Assembly: GCF_963678635.1 (NCBI RefSeq)
Contig: NC_087062.1
Span: forward strand, 35,490,052 to 35,554,051
From: Symsagittifera roscoffensis
Taxonomy: Eukaryota > Xenacoelomorpha > Acoela > Convolutidae
Direction of reading: 5' to 3'
Length of the DNA stretch: 64,000 nt
Shown here: piece after piece, positions 62,290 to 64,000 of the stretch
How the letters are laid out: each line of letters opens with the position of its first letter
Position numbering within the stretch: the stretch's first letter is position 1
The notes under the pieces: model-generated
What the model was told of the DNA's origin: nothing
The model's input: only the letters and a program-made list of their open reading frames with translations
Databases searched by the model: none
Position numbers and translations under genes: made by a program

Positions 62290-63751
62290 ATTTAGGTGCC
62301 ATTTTGTGAAGGGATATCCGCATTGCGTACACGTGTTGCTTCTTTCAATGTTAAGACTTAGTTCTTTTCGAACTTGGGCATTTATGTTAAATGAATTGAA
62401 GCTTGGGCCGTTGGTCGCTTTTGCCATGTTCGTTGGCTACTGATGGTCAAAGTATCCTTTTTCGTCTGTTAGGGTTTCACTTAAGGCTTCCGACGGACTG
62501 ATGGCTAGGAATATTAGTTTCCATTGGGTCTCGCTATTTCTCAGATTGCAGCTGTATACATCCCTGATCCACTCTGCTTCGTCAGGCTCTCTAACGTTAC
62601 ATACTAGCTAGGTGAGTCAGTGCTTCCCAGAACTGTTCAAAGGATTCCCTGTCTCTTTGATTCTGATTTCAAATTTTGTACCTCTCAAATGTAACGTTTG
62701 GAGGTTTGTTAAAAGCTAGGTCCAAGAGATCCCAAAATCTTTAAAAGAGATAGATAAACATTTTACTCCTGGGTTTTTCTGAGAGAACACCCTTTTCCAT
62801 TCATCGAAGAGAATGCAGACGACAAATGACCACAGAAAGACTCCTTCGATATGATTTTTTTTTGTGATATCCTTTTGGACTGATAGTTTCCTAAATATGT
62901 CTAGCGCGTTTTTTTTAAATCAAAAATTTTGAAAAATCTTCAATATAGCAAATTAACGTTGATAACATTTTTAAAGATAAATACATCTCTGATCCACTCT
63001 GCTTCGTCAGACTCTCTGACGTTAGACGTACTGGCTAGGTGGGTCAGTCCTCCCCTGAAATATTCAAAGGTTTCCCTGTCTCTTTATTTCTGATTTAAAA
63101 GTTTTACCTCTCAAATGTCAGTTTGGAGGTTTGTTAAAAGCTAGGCCCAAGAGATCCCAAAATTCTTCAAAAGAGATAGGTAAAGATTTTATTCTAGGGT
63201 TTCTGGGATAATACCTTTTTCCCGTAATTTCCGTGAGCTAGAAATAAGATGGATCTCAACTTCTTGTCGGCTTCTGCTCATCTCAAGCCTACGAATTTGT
63301 TTCTTTCTTCATCTATTCTCTTCTCTTCAGCGGCTTCATTAGACTTCATTGCAGTCCTATTTATTGCCTCCTGACGGGCTTGTTCCGTTTCCGATTCACC
63401 TCCTGTGGGCTGTTCGAGGATTGCATTCTGGTTTTCTGGTACATCTTGTCCACTTAAAGTGTCGATTTCCAGATAATGGCCAATTGAAATTGGTCGCTCC
63501 AGTAGGTCTAGGAATATGGTGGCTCCATGGTGTGGTTCGGCCAGAATGCGGGAAATACCCGCAAGTTCGATTCGTTTGACAGCGAAATAATAATTTATTC
63601 TAAGATTGACCCTAAATGTGTACAAGTTATGTACACTAACTAGGGAATTGAAAGAATCAGAAAGAATGATTGTGAAATAAATTGTCTGTTCTAAAACCGC
63701 TACGAACAGTGAAATGATTGACCAATGGTCGATACGTTGGCAGGTATCCAA
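62290..63751 (-). pseudogene. Gag region of the second Ty3 element
   Basis: The open frame 63751-63278 ends in a polar, Glu-rich segment (GGESETEQARQEAINRTAMK). It is followed by gag text GGLTHLASTSNVRESDEAEW and IRDV (about 63055-62985) and by CTQCGYPFTKWHLNVS (about 62330-62285), resembling a zinc knuckle without its last Cys. A 230-bp part of gag is duplicated. Confidence 0.65.
62565..63215 (-). repeat. Direct duplication within gag (62565-62800 and 62985-63215)
   Basis: Shared words include ctgatccactctgcttcgtc, ggtttgttaaaagctagg and aagagatcccaaaat, in the same order, at about 10-15 percent divergence. Confidence 0.75.
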
Positions 63752-63880
63752 TCAATACCAAAAGCCTCAATAGAGCAATTAAAATGAACAACTCACACAA
63801 GGGATAACTCTTTTGGCCTTTTGTTTGTAAATTTTGACTGTCGATGTATCGACCAACGTATCGACCAACGTATCGACCAT
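63722..63880. repeat. Short iterated and inverted GTATCGACCAAC words
   Basis: cgtatcgaccaa is iterated at about 63845-63880, and its reverse complement ggtcgatacgttgg is at about 63728. This could be near the LTR or 5' end of the second Ty3 element. The last bases of the window iterate cgcagaaaaacg. Confidence 0.5.
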
Positions 63881-64000
63881 GCTGAAAATTTGGTTGAAAT
63901 TGAAATAGAGTGTTTATATGTTTTTCGAGCTCTTAGAAAAAAAACTCAAAAAACGCTACAAAGAACGCGGCGCAGAAAAACGGGGCGCAGAAAAACGCGG

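Larger units (their letters stand above)
56370..63751 (-). mobile_element. Second, degenerate Ty3/gypsy element
   Basis: Minus-strand order is gag (63751 to about 62290), protease region (about 61900, not clear), reverse transcriptase and RNase H (about 61600-60450), integrase (about 59790-58930) and a 3' tail (58813-56400). It has many stops and frameshifts. Motifs differ from the giant element (for example DL-NAYSQLQV in reverse transcriptase), so it is another lineage. Confidence 0.75.

Overview
This is nuclear DNA of an animal, almost certainly an invertebrate; I cannot name the group. Three things support this: a gene for acidic ribosomal protein P1, a spliced pentameric ligand-gated ion channel gene with GT-AG introns and GTAAGT-type donors, and many retrotransposons and DNA transposons. 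There is no prokaryotic gene organisation. Only two host genes can be supported, both on the minus strand: RPLP1 (about 9.4-9.8 kb) and the channel (about 46.4-55.2 kb, ten coding exons proposed, about 427 residues). The channel lacks both cysteines of the canonical Cys loop.

The centre of the window (11.2-45.3 kb) is a nest of retroelements. Innermost and youngest is a 20,849-bp Ty3/gypsy-type LTR retrotransposon (11513-32361, minus strand). It has two 919-bp LTRs that differ at a single base by eye, and a 5-bp target duplication (CACCG). In its own 5'->3' order it carries a 3-kb leader, a fused gag-pol ORF of 2490 codons, the rest of pol (664 codons) ending in what looks like a macro (ADP-ribose binding) domain, and a 1710-codon ORF of unknown function in the position where some elements carry env. 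Its integrase core is interrupted by a small scrambled duplication. This element sits inside the reverse transcriptase gene of a damaged non-LTR retrotransposon. That element in turn interrupted the LTR of an older, diverged relative of the same Ty3 family, with a 13-bp target duplication (atttagacgctag at 11246-11258 and 34350-34362).

The older relative (copy A, plus strand, 34350 to about 40375) keeps its leader and a broken gag. Its leader is tandemly duplicated, with a 194-bp piece of the non-LTR element at the junction. Next to it is a third relative (copy C, minus strand, about 40376-45250). It keeps a shortened homologue of the giant ORF, a leader and an LTR but no gag-pol, and holds two copies of a 545-bp repeat.

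Outer regions: 1-2.4 kb is a 1.2-1.4-kb direct duplication, one unit carrying a snap-back arm. 2.9-4.9 kb is a satellite of about 168 bp per unit with a dimeric higher order. 5.8-9 kb holds tRNA-like fragments, a hAT MITE relic and a second MITE. Copies of the same hAT MITE lie in and around the channel gene, one of them complete with an 8-bp target duplication. 56.2-63.8 kb is a degenerate second Ty3/gypsy element (minus strand) whose 3' tail is duplicated in tandem by exactly 1206 bp.
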